DNA from: Armillaria gallica
Taxonomy: Eukaryota; Basidiomycota; Agaricomycetes; Agaricales; Physalacriaceae
Reading direction: 5' to 3'
Length of the DNA: 64,000 bases
Assembly (NCBI GenBank): GCA_037576215.1
Contig: JBANDB010000018.1
Coordinates: 620,001 to 684,000 of the forward strand
Below the pieces are notes generated by a model. It made no database searches. It was not told the DNA's origin and saw only the letters and a program-made list of their open reading frames with translations. Shown here in pieces: positions 1 to 10,491 of this stretch. A program made the position numbers and the translations under genes. Positions within the stretch are counted from its first letter, which is position 1. Every line of letters starts with the position of its first letter.

Positions 1-1227
1 ACGCGAGCTTATTCTTGTATGTGCTAAGAAATTGGGTGCATCGGTAGCTTAACAGCAATGCGCTGTTTTGTAGTGCGGCAACTACGTTGGTAGATTGTAC
101 GCCACTGATTTTGAGCCCGAAGTCGACGTTCGCACGGAGACTGTCATGAACCGGGGTATAAGTAGATGATGAATTGTCCTATATGTCAATGTAACAGCGG
201 GGTTGACATTATCTGCGCAAAGAATAGCCTTCAAACTAACGCTGAGACTTGTTTTGCTCACCGTATGCAGGCGCTTGGCATTATTGATTCAGCATCAACC
301 TACTTATTGTTGTCATCACCGAAGTTCAGAATTCAATAATCGCCTTGACGAGCATCACACCGCGCTTCTTCATCTCGTCACTATGGAGACTGCTTCCAGC
401 ATGTATTTTGAGGACATCCAACAGAGAAAGAGAGCCTCCGTAAACGTGCCGAGAGATGCATTCTCGTCGCTAAGGAAACAGACAGTTATTAATATGGGGA
501 AGTCGCGCCTCAAGAACCGGAGAACTGCGGGGCTGGCCTTTGTGAGTGACGGAAATGGGGGCAAACAGAGACAGAAAGCCGTCTTCTTCTACAGTCCAGA
601 CGACAATGTCAGTTTTCATGACGTGTACGATGTCGCGCTTGAAATGAATGAAGGCACCCTTCTAGCAGCATCCATTTAGCGTAATCGAGCATAATTTGGA
701 ACCGCAGGGCGGTTAAGGCTGCGCGAGCACCAATATTTGAGTCAAAGTCACCGCTACAGCACTAGCCGTACGAATGTTGGATTGCAATGTAATAAATTTG
801 AAGTATCGAACACTGATGTTGTGTCAGAATCCAATCCACCAGGCGCATATACTTAAACCAAGAAACACGCAATGTCGGTGGCACAACTAGCAACGCGACG
901 ACCACTCGAGGCCGGCGCCACCGCCACTCTTCACGCGTTTTCTTGCGAATTCAATGAGATTGCGAGCCCTCCTTCCGGAATTGAACGAGAGCTGTGGGTT
1001 GAGATCCAGTTTGGCTCTGCAATTCTGACAAGTGGTGTAAGGTGCTGATGGTATGAGGAAGTGACATGATGAAGACGCAGATAAACATAGTGAAAGTGGG
1101 AACAGCACAACGGAGCCAGGAACTGGCGCGGTAACTTTGCGTTATGACCAAGTCCTCAAGAAACAGCCATTAATGAATAGCGAGAACCGAACAGCAAATT
1201 ATATTGTACACCTTACAATTTTTATTA
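1..1227. other. No recognisable gene (left part of the duplication)
   Basis: I see no gene here that I can defend. A plus-strand open frame at 203-679 exists, but in the second copy (15277-15841) the same stretch is broken by a stop codon and a frameshift, and it matches no family I know. It is better read as non-coding sequence or an old remnant. Confidence 0.5.
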
Positions 1228-2472
1228 TCAACCCCGCTTGGATCCCCTCCACGCACTGCTCCCCCCAATCCCAACACCAAAACCTCCAAAAACGCCTGGA
1301 CTCGGAACAGGTGACGGCTGTGATTCCGATTTGCGATAACCCGTCTGGGGCATCGCCTGGATCGATAAAAACTTATTCGGCTGTGGCCTATCATCCGTAT
1401 TATACTGGAACTCCAGTCCAATCCCGTCTGCCTCCGAGACATCAAGCAGCTTGACGAGCTTCTTCCCAATACTATTGAGCTTCTCCACATCATCCTTGCT
1501 TCTCGTCCAGACCTGGATCCTATCAACCTTGCTCCTGAGACTGACGACTGCCCCGCAGATCTCGTCGCCCTCCTCGAGCTCTTCGCCCACCAAGGCCATG
1601 GCGAGCCAGTTCCAGCACCGATCTAGCAACCCGGGGTTGTTCTTCATCGTCAATACCCACTTGCCCCCATTCGCGTTGGCCTCGTCCTCCCACATAGGCT
1701 TGATACCCGACTTGAAAAGGTGGTAATTCGAATTGCGCTCGAGCTTGGAGGGCGGTTTAAGCCAGTTGAAGTACCGGCAAAAGTCTTCGACGGTGTTGAA
1801 TTCGCCGACAACAGTAAGGCCAGCTTCGTAGTCGTTGGATTCAGTCGAGTGAGAGAAGGTACTGTCGGTGGCGGTGGAAGGCTGCGAATTGGAGGCGGGG
1901 GTGTAGGGAAATTTGGCTTTTGTATCGTGGTAGATCGTCCAAAGATACTGCAGCGGGTGCTCAGGCGCCTTCATTGGCACGCCTGGTGTCTTCGGATCCT
2001 CAATCATCTCTGCTTCCGGCGGCTTCGCCGAGCCATCGATGCTCAGCCCACGAGTCTTGATAGCAAGCCTGGCAGTAATCGCATCCAGACTTGGGATGTT
2101 CTTGTACCCAACTTTGACATTCTTCTTCTCTGGCTGTCCCTCCAGCTGATTATGCTTCTCCAGCTTCTCCGCCGTCAGCGATTCCCCTCCACTAATGACC
2201 TCCACATCTTCTGCTGGGGGCGTCGATGGTGAAGTCGATCTCGTCGTCGGTGCGTTCACCGCAACGGAGTCCGCCGTCGTTACTGTGGATGCGACTGATG
2301 TCGTCGAGCCGGTCCGCAGTTGGGATGTGGCGAGACGAGGTCGTAGCGCTGTCAATGAGCTGAGCGATTGGCTGGGTGGAACATTACTGTTAATGCGAGC
2401 AGCAAGCTGGTTAAGCGATGGTAGGCGATTGTTCGTCGAAGAGCGGAGAGTATCGTTAGTGCTCGTCGTCAT
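1228..2472 (-). CDS. eIF4E-family cap-binding protein, class II (4EHP-like), intact copy
   Basis: Single-exon gene of 414 residues; the first ATG is at 2472, and the upstream in-frame triplets are non-ATG. Residues 1 to about 170 are Ser/Thr/Pro-rich and probably disordered. The eIF4E fold follows, to about residue 370: HPLQYLWTIYHD, VGEFNTVEDFC, a cap-binding GIKPMWEDE with the expected Trp, GGKW, LLDRCWNWLAMALVGE and QVWTR. Where canonical eIF4E has its first cap-stacking Trp, this protein has Tyr (DYEAGL), as in 4EHP. The Trp of VEDFW that normally contacts eIF4G or 4E-BPs is Cys here. The tail is Gly/Ser-rich. The likely role is binding mRNA cap to repress or modulate translation in the cytoplasm; the class II assignment is my inference. 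A truncated duplicate lies at 16391-17635. Downstream on the same strand there is about 1.2 kb without a gene. Confidence 0.85.
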   Translation of the reverse strand: MTTSTNDTLRSSTNNRLPSLNQLAARINSNVPPSQSLSSLTALRPRLATSQLRTGSTTSVASTVTTADSVAVNAPTTRSTSPSTPPAEDVEVISGGESLTAEKLEKHNQLEGQPEKKNVKVGYKNIPSLDAITARLAIKTRGLSIDGSAKPPEAEMIEDPKTPGVPMKAPEHPLQYLWTIYHDTKAKFPYTPASNSQPSTATDSTFSHSTESNDYEAGLTVVGEFNTVEDFCRYFNWLKPPSKLERNSNYHLFKSGIKPMWEDEANANGGKWVLTMKNNPGLLDRCWNWLAMALVGEELEEGDEICGAVVSLRSKVDRIQVWTRSKDDVEKLNSIGKKLVKLLDVSEADGIGLEFQYNTDDRPQPNKFLSIQAMPQTGYRKSESQPSPVPSPGVFGGFGVGIGGSSAWRGSKRG

Positions 2473-2650
2473 CGTCGTCAAAGACTAAGGCGATGAGGGC
2501 GATGAGAGGTAGACCAACAAGCACAAATAACGCGTCCATTCAGCCACTTTCGGAGCATGCCGAGTCCGGCTGCCGAATGCTTGGCAACACATTAGCATTC
2601 GAGTAGCAATATTATAAGGGTTGACGACGTGTAGATGTGTAGGAAGTAAC

Positions 2651-4057
2651 TTAATAGTACCCGTCAGATTCATTACTAGTAGCAACTTCCTCGTCACTAC
2701 CGCCTCCGACTCCAGCAAGTTTAACGACAAGACAAATGTCTCCGTAAAGGTAACCAATATCTGGTTCGTTTCCGTAATGCGCAAACGTCGAAGTCACTCG
2801 ACTCAATTCCGTCCTAGGTGTAACCCAAAAGATACGAGTCGTATAGCGGACACGGCTATCCTCCGAATCCTCCTGATCCTTGACAGATTCAAACCCTTCG
2901 TTTTCCATCCAACTGCTGAGGGAACCCTCCAAGAGATTGAAGTTACCCAATTCACCATCGATAAGGTATTTTCGCTTGCTGTCGTCGCGTGGCGTGTAGG
3001 AAACCCGGACGTCCACAGACAGAGAGAGACTCTCGCAGGCTTGTAGATAGCTGCGTCGCTTCCTTTCAGAAGATCAATAACATCCTCGACTTGAAATGGC
3101 CCTCTGTTCGCCCTTAAGGGGTACTGATGTCGCAAACCAAAGCCAAGCTTTCCGCCTCCGGGCAAAAACGCTGGATCGTCGATAAGTTTCGAAAGGGACT
3201 GCTTGATTTCAGAGGTGATGGCATCGATTTTGGTATCCTCGAGTGTCACCTGTGTGGGCGTGTCCTGTTCTTGGTACAGATTGTAGGTCAGGGTGACACG
3301 CGAGCCTGAGGTAACGGGAGAGACCTCGTGCTCGACGTCGCTGTAGAATGCCGCATAGGCGATCTCCGGTTCGTCCGCGGTGCTATTGGCAAGAAGACTA
3401 CTTGCATCGAAGACCCATTCTTTCCCGTGGCTGCGGAGAGCAAGACCTCCTCCTTGATGACCAGTAGGAAGACAATGACGAGAGAACCGAACATATTATC
3501 AAAACGAGGCGTATCCTTGTGCGACATGAAGAAAGATCCTTCGTCTGATGATGACGGTACGTGAGGACAAGAAGACCAACAACTTAAGAAATTCGCTGCT
3601 CCGCACCATAGATATTCAGTTTGTAAAGCTCAGGTCGGATTCGTTTCTCTGTGGATAAATATCCATCCATGAGGTCTACGCGAATTTGGTCAAGAATCTT
3701 GGTCATCTGGAGATTCAGCGTAGTGGCAAAAAGTATTGTGTCAAGCTTGAGAGCCTGGCGGTAAATATCATCGAGGACCTCCTCAGAATCTCGGCCGAAA
3801 GGAGCCGGTTTACAGGCTTCTGCCAACGTATTTAGCTCTGCATCCGCAGGATGAGCGAGATTTATGACCCTAACGTATAGTTTGTTAGTAAATGCACGAA
3901 GTAGTAGTAAGTACGAATAGAAAGCGAACCGTGCAGTGGAGTCCTCAGGGCTACACCTGTAATAAAGCAGACATTGTTCTCTTTTGGTTTTGAAGCTTCC
4001 ACTGGTGAACGAAACATCGTCAATGATAGACCTGAACTTCTCGATTTCGGGATGCAT
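2651..4057 (-). pseudogene. 2OG-Fe(II) dioxygenase-like protein, pseudogene (duplication copy 1)
   Basis: Belongs to a mushroom-expanded family with a prolyl 4-hydroxylase-like 2OG-Fe(II) fold. The chosen start is the ATG at 4057 (MHPEIEKF). Two introns fit: 3870-3956, and 3545-3606 joining LNIY to DEGSFF. After the second intron comes an intact metal-binding HxD motif, SHKDTPR. Then a missing base near 3468 (ggaagac against ggaaagac in copy 2) throws the frame off just after GSLVIVF. The frame is recovered in another register downstream (LPGGGKLGFGLRH, LLKGSDAAIY). A second one-base shift near 3043 separates AAIY from ACESLSLSVDVRV; copy 2 shares it. The C-terminal part ending at 2651 is open. 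The shared shift implies decay began before duplication. A micro-intron is a less likely explanation. Confidence 0.75.
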
Positions 4058-4789
4058 GGTGCCACTTGTATCTGAGAGAATCTGTGGGAAAGTTAAATAT
4101 ATACTTCCCCGGCACGTGATCTGATCCTGCCGCGGCACCGCTCCGAGTCATCTCGGCTTGACGTGTCTCCCCACAGTAAGACGAGAAATTTTCGGTGTGT
4201 CCAAGCACCGAAGGGAGCGACTGATTTACTCAAGTGTTCTATTTTTCCCTCTCATCACCTCACGGTGTTGACCGTTTCTTGTAAGGGCGGCCAAAAGGCG
4301 GCTTTGGCCCAAAATAAGTCGCGCCGCGGCATCAGAAAACGCATCCGGGACGGAATGCGGCCCTTTGCTAGCAGCTTCAGGAACGCCCGAACCTCCAGTC
4401 GCCCAGTCAAAATTGTGTCGTCGAAGCGTAGTGTCATTCAAGGAGTCACATACAATTCCATAGAGACTCCGGAGTTCGTCAGAAGAACAGCATCCCACTC
4501 TTGGAGTTTTGTTGTTTTCACCTCATGAACGAGAATCGCGATAGGTCCCCCCCACCCCCAGGACATGTCTTGCGGCTCAACGACAGGTCAGGTTATCGGA
4601 TAAAACCCCCATAACCGTTTCTTACCCTACACGGCTAATTGACGACGCAGCTTGAAGTTCCTTCGTATGTTCGCCGAAAGACCATCGACCGACGACTCTC
4701 CTAGCCTCAGATTCATATCATGTACAACAACCCTGCTGTAAAAATTCCAAAGGACCCAGAATCGAAGTAGCTGTGTCTGAGGGACATCA
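4058..4789. other. Unassigned stretch inside duplication copy 1
   Basis: Between the start of the dioxygenase pseudogene and the MFS remnant there are only short overlapping open frames, the longest about 120 codons. None has recognisable motifs. A C-rich run sits at 4548-4560. It may hold the bidirectional upstream region of the two decayed genes; nothing more can be supported. Confidence 0.4.
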
Positions 4790-5595
4790 AAAATCGGTCA
4801 TGAGTGCACTGAATTCGTTTCGAACACCGCCTAGTAACGCCATACATTCTTGGCAATGGTATGTAGACGCTTATCGACATATATCCTATCATCTCTGCCT
4901 AATGTCTATCAATGTACAGTATTGGTCCTATATTTGTGACCTCTGCAAGAACGCGCTATTATGGGCCCACCCCGGTGTTCATAGCGACACCTTTCCTGTT
5001 CTTCGTCTCCCAGACACCCGTCGCTACGGCGCAGAACATGAGTAGGCTCTTGCATTTTGCTTTTTCACTAAAACTGTCGCCAGCCCTGTCAGCGGTCTCG
5101 AGTCCATGGACGAACATCTACCCTACGCCAGTTCGCATACGTTCCCGGGATCTAGGCACTCGTAGGTGTTGCCGGACCTATCACTAGTTCAGGCGTCGGC
5201 GAATCAGCAGTTCAAGCGAACAGACGGCGCTGGCCACTAAAAGAGTTCATCTGGACCGCCGGCGCCGCGCTCGCTTTCCTCCTGCCGCTTTTCTCAGAGA
5301 CTTTCAGGTCAACGGTTCCGTTGATGCGAGCACAGCGACCGAGGAATCTGACAGTCAATCAACAGTTGTGGTCCCACAGCGAGAGGAACTGAAAGGCGAG
5401 TCTACTGCGGGCATCATACGGGAGGCACTGATATGTCTCTTCGTCTCTTCGTTCTAGCTAAGGAGTCTATTCTCGTGCCCGTGAACACCGAACTTGACCT
5501 CGTCTGTGAGTAAACTCTATATATTGCGTCTGTTGAGTGTATGATTGACGGGTTTTCTATCAGACGCATTTTTCTGCTTGTGGTCGGCGGCCTTG
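4790..5595 (+). pseudogene. MFS transporter pseudogene, truncated (copy 1)
   Basis: Aligns with exons 2 to 4 of the intact MFS gene at 33386-35375. The end of exon 2 is still visible around 4805-4860. The exon 3 counterpart starts near 4905: MYSIGPIF corresponds to AYGIGPMF, and the stretch before 5040 corresponds to VYMATLFLF. A segment near 5270 corresponds to the helix before LPETY. Many frameshifts and stops break it. The donor and acceptor of the third intron survive, joined to DAFFCLW (for YAIFYLW). Homology ends abruptly at about 5594, where FAD-oxidoreductase sequence begins. No first exon is recognisable. It is not expected to make a transporter. Confidence 0.8.
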
Positions 5596-6200
5596 CGTCC
5601 TGGATATCGACTCGCTGGGGCTCAGGCTACCTCAAGAGAAGATCAAAGGCACATCCGTCATCCGTGGCGGAAGGTAATCCCTTTATATCTGACCTCTGGC
5701 CATCTCTCATTGGCTTTTCTTCTTCAGCATCGGAGGGCTGCTTGCAGCTTGAGTGTGCCATGATCACTTTGAAGAAGTTGTCATTATCGAACCGAAGGTG
5801 TGGATGAACCCCGAAGACGCCGTGCGTGTGGACGCGTGGAACCATGAAAGCAAGCGCTCGCGTATCATGCAGTACGAATCGCTACATGGTGTGTATTTGA
5901 ATTCGTCACCTTCGGGTGTTTTCCTTAAGATCTGATGGGCGTGCGACAGTTGTTCTTGCCATGGGGTACAAGGCCATGCGCAAGCTTTTTGCTAATATCG
6001 AGGAGAAATGTCACGCATCGGGCATCAAGTAATTTCTCATTTCATCCCTTCTATATATATTTTTTCATTCCAATAAATTCATGTAGGGTAGGTCCCAATG
6101 ATACACATGTTCACATGTGGGGACATGAGCCTCAGGTTCCGTATTCCGACTCCTATGTATACAGGCTCGGTCTTATGCGGTTGTTGGGGTAGGTCCTCGG
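5596..6200 (+). pseudogene. FAD-dependent oxidoreductase pseudogene fragment
   Basis: Homologous to the first four exons of the intact gene at 44468-46638. Parallels include the tail of exon 1 (LDIDSLGFRVP region), the intron ending at the Rossmann start (SIGGL), the stretch matching VIVEPE, the SRI(V/M)QY(N/E)SLH segment, and the IGPNDT exon near 6087. Disabling changes include loss of frame after SIGGLLAA, where a TGA follows directly, and the homology fades after about 6200. It is fused to the MFS pseudogene upstream at a short shared sequence (gtcctggatatcgac resembles ctcctggacatcgac), so this is a chimeric breakpoint rather than a normal gene neighbour. Confidence 0.8.
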
Positions 6201-7030
6201 TGGCGGTGCATTTTGGTTATCCCGGCCTTTGCCGGTGTTAGTCAGCAAATCCGAGGGCGAGGCTGAAATGAGAAGTCCTACACTGTCCGACCGGCGGTCC
6301 GGGTCCAGTTGTCCGGCCAGACCAAAATTCAACCAAAAGTAACTGTTATTGCTGACGCTGGTTATATTACTATGTCCTTGCAGTATTGACTGGTTTTATA
6401 TCCTCAGAAATAAGTTTTCGTCATGTTCTAACAAGTGGGAATGGCGATGATGCCGGCGGCATCAAAGTAGGTAGCCGGCATCTCGGCAATCCAGCAATAT
6501 CAAAAGTATTCTCAAGTATGGAAAATTAACCTTGAGCTACTTTAAAGTACACATCTAATAAGTACTAATATTGCACGCAACCGCTCAATTTATGGAGCCA
6601 ATCATAAAAGTATTACTTCCATCTGGAAGGACTAACGAAAAAGATTGTGGTTGTGAGATTCCCTTTTCGGATACTCGGCAACCACACAGGACATGTGCCC
6701 TTTCCCAAAAAACCTACGTTCTCGGCCCTGCTATCTGTACGTAGAAGACATAGAGGGTCTCCTTTATCCACCCAAACATAATTCCCCAACCCGGACAGGT
6801 TAGGTTCGGACAGTGTACCGGACTGATCATTTCGGCCCCGTTCTGGATGGACACAATAATGATGCCGAATGTTCAGGAATCTTCCGGCTTGTGCTTGAAA
6901 CAAACGGAAAAGAATCGGACGCGGATCATATAAAAAGGTGCGCTTGCATAGCCTCCCTGCACCGCCTACGTCGCCATCGTAGTCCGCTACTGGATCTGTC
7001 AGGGGCTTGGAACGAACCGACAGTTCAGTC
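6201..7030. other. No gene seen
   Basis: About 830 bases between the FAD remnant and the kinase-like gene. Only short frames occur and none shows a family motif. The part just before 7031 should contain the promoter of the kinase-like gene, but I see no convincing TATA box. Confidence 0.4.
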
Positions 7031-8937
7031 ATGGATCGACGACTTACCTGGGAGGATTTCCTTGATATCCGTTTCGACCACCACATGGACCTAGAGGAAG
7101 ATTCGCCTACAAGCAGTACCGCCCCATATTCCTCTATCGCATCTCCTCCAGCAGAACGCTATCTCCGCCAATCAGGCCCAAATGCGACCATTGTCTCGCG
7201 CATTCTCGACTCTTTCCGTTCTTTTCTAGAAGAGAAAGGAATTCTGGATCAGCCACTCCCCGCTGACCTTGTCAATGCCCTTCGACGGTTTCAGTGGGAA
7301 TTATCAAGAACTACCATCTCCATCGAAACTACCGTCGCATTCATACAGAGTTCGGTGTACCCGATAATCACAAGAGCTGTCGAGGAACTAACTGACCAGG
7401 CCTTCACCGTGACGCAGCATGCCCCTCTTCGACAGTACTCGCAGCAAGGTGATAGAAATTGGAAAACCGAGAACATCGCAACGAATACGTCTGTCAAGTC
7501 TATGGGGATAGAAGAAAAGCAGCCTCGAGTCCTGTTTCATCACGCAACGGACATGCAGAAGGAGTATGAATATGAGCCACTCATCACAGTACGACGCGAA
7601 GGCTATATGTTGCAAGGTGACGTCTCATGCGTACTCTCGCGTAATAACTGAACACTCATACGTATCAGGCGTGGCTTCAACTATCGACCTGCAATCCAGC
7701 GTCGCATTATGGAATAGTATTTAGCGGTTTATCTGCCGTCGTCCTTGAAAGAGGTACGCGCCGCCGGATCCCATGCGCTGGAAGACTCAACTTTGTTTCA
7801 CAGGCTTATATGCATTGAACCATCACGCCTTACATGTATCTCCTCACTACCACGTCTTCCGCGATGACAATCCTCCCACTACAGCTGAATACAGTTTCAT
7901 CAGCGAACTCAACCGGTGTGAAAGGGGCGTACCGCTATTTGCGGTCATGACCTACATCTTACTTCCAAACACATCCGTTCGTCAAGACGTCCACCCTGCA
8001 ATTCGGAACCCTGTCACAGTCTTACAACAAAAAAAGGCCGCTCAGTCCTTTACGCGGAGTATGACGAAAGAGATGATGCGAACACAGATAGAGACACCGA
8101 TTACACGAGATGGGACCTCAGCCGGGGTTTCTGAGGCAGCAATTAAGGCGTCCATGGTGTGCCTTTGTGTCTTCTCTATCTTCCTGAAATACTTAACACA
8201 GACTCCAGGTTTCATTGACGTTCGAACACCCTGATGTGGCCCGACTTCCTCGACTCCTCTATCCTCAGATGCTACACGATGAACCCCCGAACGACACTCC
8301 TCCGCTGTCTCCCTCCAGCATTCATTCTACTAGCGAACTTCCATCTTCTCCCCCTAAACCGCCTCATTTAGTAGACGTGCAACTCTTCCAACGCATTACT
8401 ATAGGCCATTTCGCACAGGTATGGCGAGGATCACTTATTGACAGCCAAGGGACCGTCACCTCTGTCGTCGCCAAGATGTACTCTCAGCGCTACTCTGAGG
8501 CTATGAACAACGAGACCCGCGCATATCGGCTTCTTTCTCGTCATCGATTGGACCATCTTGCCCCTGTGCATCATGGCACATTTACAATGCCCGATGAATC
8601 TTGGGGTGCTGTGATCTTGAGCGACGTGGGAGAAGCATTCCCTGGTTACTCGTGGAAGGAAGCGGGGATGAGTGCGCAGGAACTGTGAGTATCTCGGATA
8701 ACGTTTGATGCTTATCTGATTGCTTGTGAACGTAGCCGAACTATTTGGAAGTCTGTGAATGCTCTTCACTCCATAGGACTTCATCACCACGACCTTGAAC
8801 CGAGGAACATCGCGAAAGATCGGAACGGGACTTTGCGTATTCTAGACTTTGAGCGATCTTCACTGGACAACTCGTGTCCTTGCGGCGAACTTGAGGGACT
8901 TGGGCAGTTTTTCGACTCTCTGATAGACTGGCGATAG
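7031..8937 (+). CDS. Protein kinase-like protein, mushroom-specific type
   Basis: Five exons: 7031-7616, 7669-7716, 7804-8156, 8209-8684 and 8736-8937. Together they give 554 residues with all phases consistent. The first ATG in frame is used (MDRRLTWEDF). The N-terminal two-thirds is not a domain I recognise. The C-terminal part, from about residue 360, is a compact kinase fold: a glycine-poor loop (ITIGHFAQVWRG), a Lys in VVAKMY, a catalytic-loop motif HHHDLEPRN in place of HRDxxxxN, and LDFERS in place of DFG. The Asp of the catalytic loop, the Asn and the metal-binding Asp are kept, but the DFG Gly is Glu. It could be an active divergent kinase or a pseudokinase. The middle looks full of stops until the 87-base intron 7717-7803 is recognised. 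Confidence 0.72.
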
Positions 8938-10491
8938 TATTGAGCGTGCACTTGTGGTCGAACTCTTCTTCTGTATATTGTGTAACAGGGAAAACTCTCT
9001 GAAATTTGAGGGTGCTTTAGGTGTATAACCCACAAATAATGGATGTTGTATTTCTCGTACTGCAAGAGTTACACCATAGTTGAGCTCGGAGGGAACGTGA
9101 TGGACAAGCGTTCTAGACTTGGCAAGTATAGCAAATCGTACTCTCGGTTGCGTTCAACGCTCTGCTGTCTTAGGCTTCGAATGTGACTCGGATACGGTTG
9201 AAATGGTGACTACTCAGTGGGCATTAATACGAACCCGGAGCGCTGGAGACATTGGTTTATATAACATATTGAACTTCCTTCCATTCCACCGATTGCCTTT
9301 AACTTGAAGACCCATACCTGAACTTCCGCTTGTCTAAAGTGGCCCCGACTCTCAAACTTCATAGTCGTTCTTTCTTATAGAAATGTACTTAGATGTATTT
9401 CACATTCAAAGCTAATGTCCCGCTCACGTCGTCCGGATGGTTAAACCACCGTCCCCGTCAATTGCGGGATGACGAGAACTGCAAGAGAAGGTGCGTCCGA
9501 TCCGTTCACAAGAGGACTGATCTGATTTCAGATACGGAGAAGACTGGGGAAAATACAAGAAAATGGTTCCCTACCGCAATGTTTACTGAGTATACAAAAA
9601 ACAAACAACGAGGGATCAAAACTAGAAAGCAAGCACAACGGAAACTGGGTAGGTAGAAAGTATCGGGAAATAAGTCAAACAGATGTAGAATTATCACTGC
9701 AAAATATTAGTTTCTGTTGCTAAATAGAAACGAATACAGACGACAGAAAATCCAAAGTCTCGTTCAAAATTGATGCCCCACAGGAAGGAGGGATCAGACT
9801 CTTCCAACAAGTCGGCCACGAACTCGCACGTGAAAAGCATCGCTGACATATCGAAAAATGTGCGATCCGATGAGCCTCTCATCGGACCATGCAAATAAAA
9901 CTGGCTAAAGAACCCACCTCCTACCGCAATTTGATTCCCGAAGCACCAACGTTCCATCCAGAAACTGATTTATAGAAAGATAGAGAATTCAGAATAGTAC
10001 ATGCAGCAAGGCTATATAGAAAAACAGAGATCGAGGGAAATTGTAATTAAATACTTATTCGATGCGCGAGTCGTGATCATACGCCACACGGTACGAAATA
10101 ACATATCAACAGGGACAGCGAGCACGACGACAATGTGGAGGTGGAATGACAGCGGGATTAGAAAACATTAGCGAGAAAGAGAGAAAGCCTAACGTGACGG
10201 CAGCGAGGGGAAACGGACGGGTGGGGGTAGGCAACTCTCAGGCTGAGAACTGTAAGAAAGTGCGTTCGCTCCGTTAACGAGGACAGACGACAGAAAACCG
10301 CAGAAAACCGAAAATCAAAGAAACAGGGATCACGTCGAAATATAGTCAAATCTGGCAGCTCGCCTTAGCCTCCACCTAACCCTCTTTGTCCAGTGTCCAA
10401 AGTCGGGCGTGAAAAGCACCGCCGACATATCGAAAACGCGCGATGCCAATAGCCCAATAAGCCTCTCATCGGAACACACGAATAAAAGTCC
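8938..10491. other. Gene-free stretch with a short duplicated segment
   Basis: About 1.5 kb without a supportable gene. A segment of roughly 75 bases occurs twice in the same orientation, at 9828-9900 and 10407-10487, with the shared core 'gacatatcgaaaa' and 'gcctctcatcgga'. Related purine-rich bits ('gacgacagaaaa') occur at 9739 and 10287. This may be a decayed repeat element. Confidence 0.5.

Larger units (their letters stand above)
1..5593 (+). repeat. Segmental duplication, copy 1 (direct repeat of 15076-20764)
   Basis: The sequence from the window edge to about 5593 is nearly identical, base for base and in the same orientation, to 15076-20764. Differences are scattered substitutions and small indels. 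It carries an eIF4E-like gene, a 2OG-Fe(II) dioxygenase-like pseudogene and the start of an MFS pseudogene. Similarity stops within the MFS pseudogene at 'ggcggcctt'; after that, this copy continues into FAD-oxidoreductase sequence while the other continues into MFS sequence. The left boundary may lie outside the window. Confidence 0.95.

Noticed and set aside
203..679. 158-codon plus-strand open frame in duplication copy 1
   Set aside because: The duplicated counterpart has a stop codon and a frameshift, there is no recognisable motif, and nothing suggests splicing or a start context.
7617..8208. Apparent in-frame stops suggesting the kinase-like gene is a pseudogene
   Set aside because: Introns 7617-7668, 7717-7803 and 8157-8208 remove every stop and keep the phase, so the gene model is complete.
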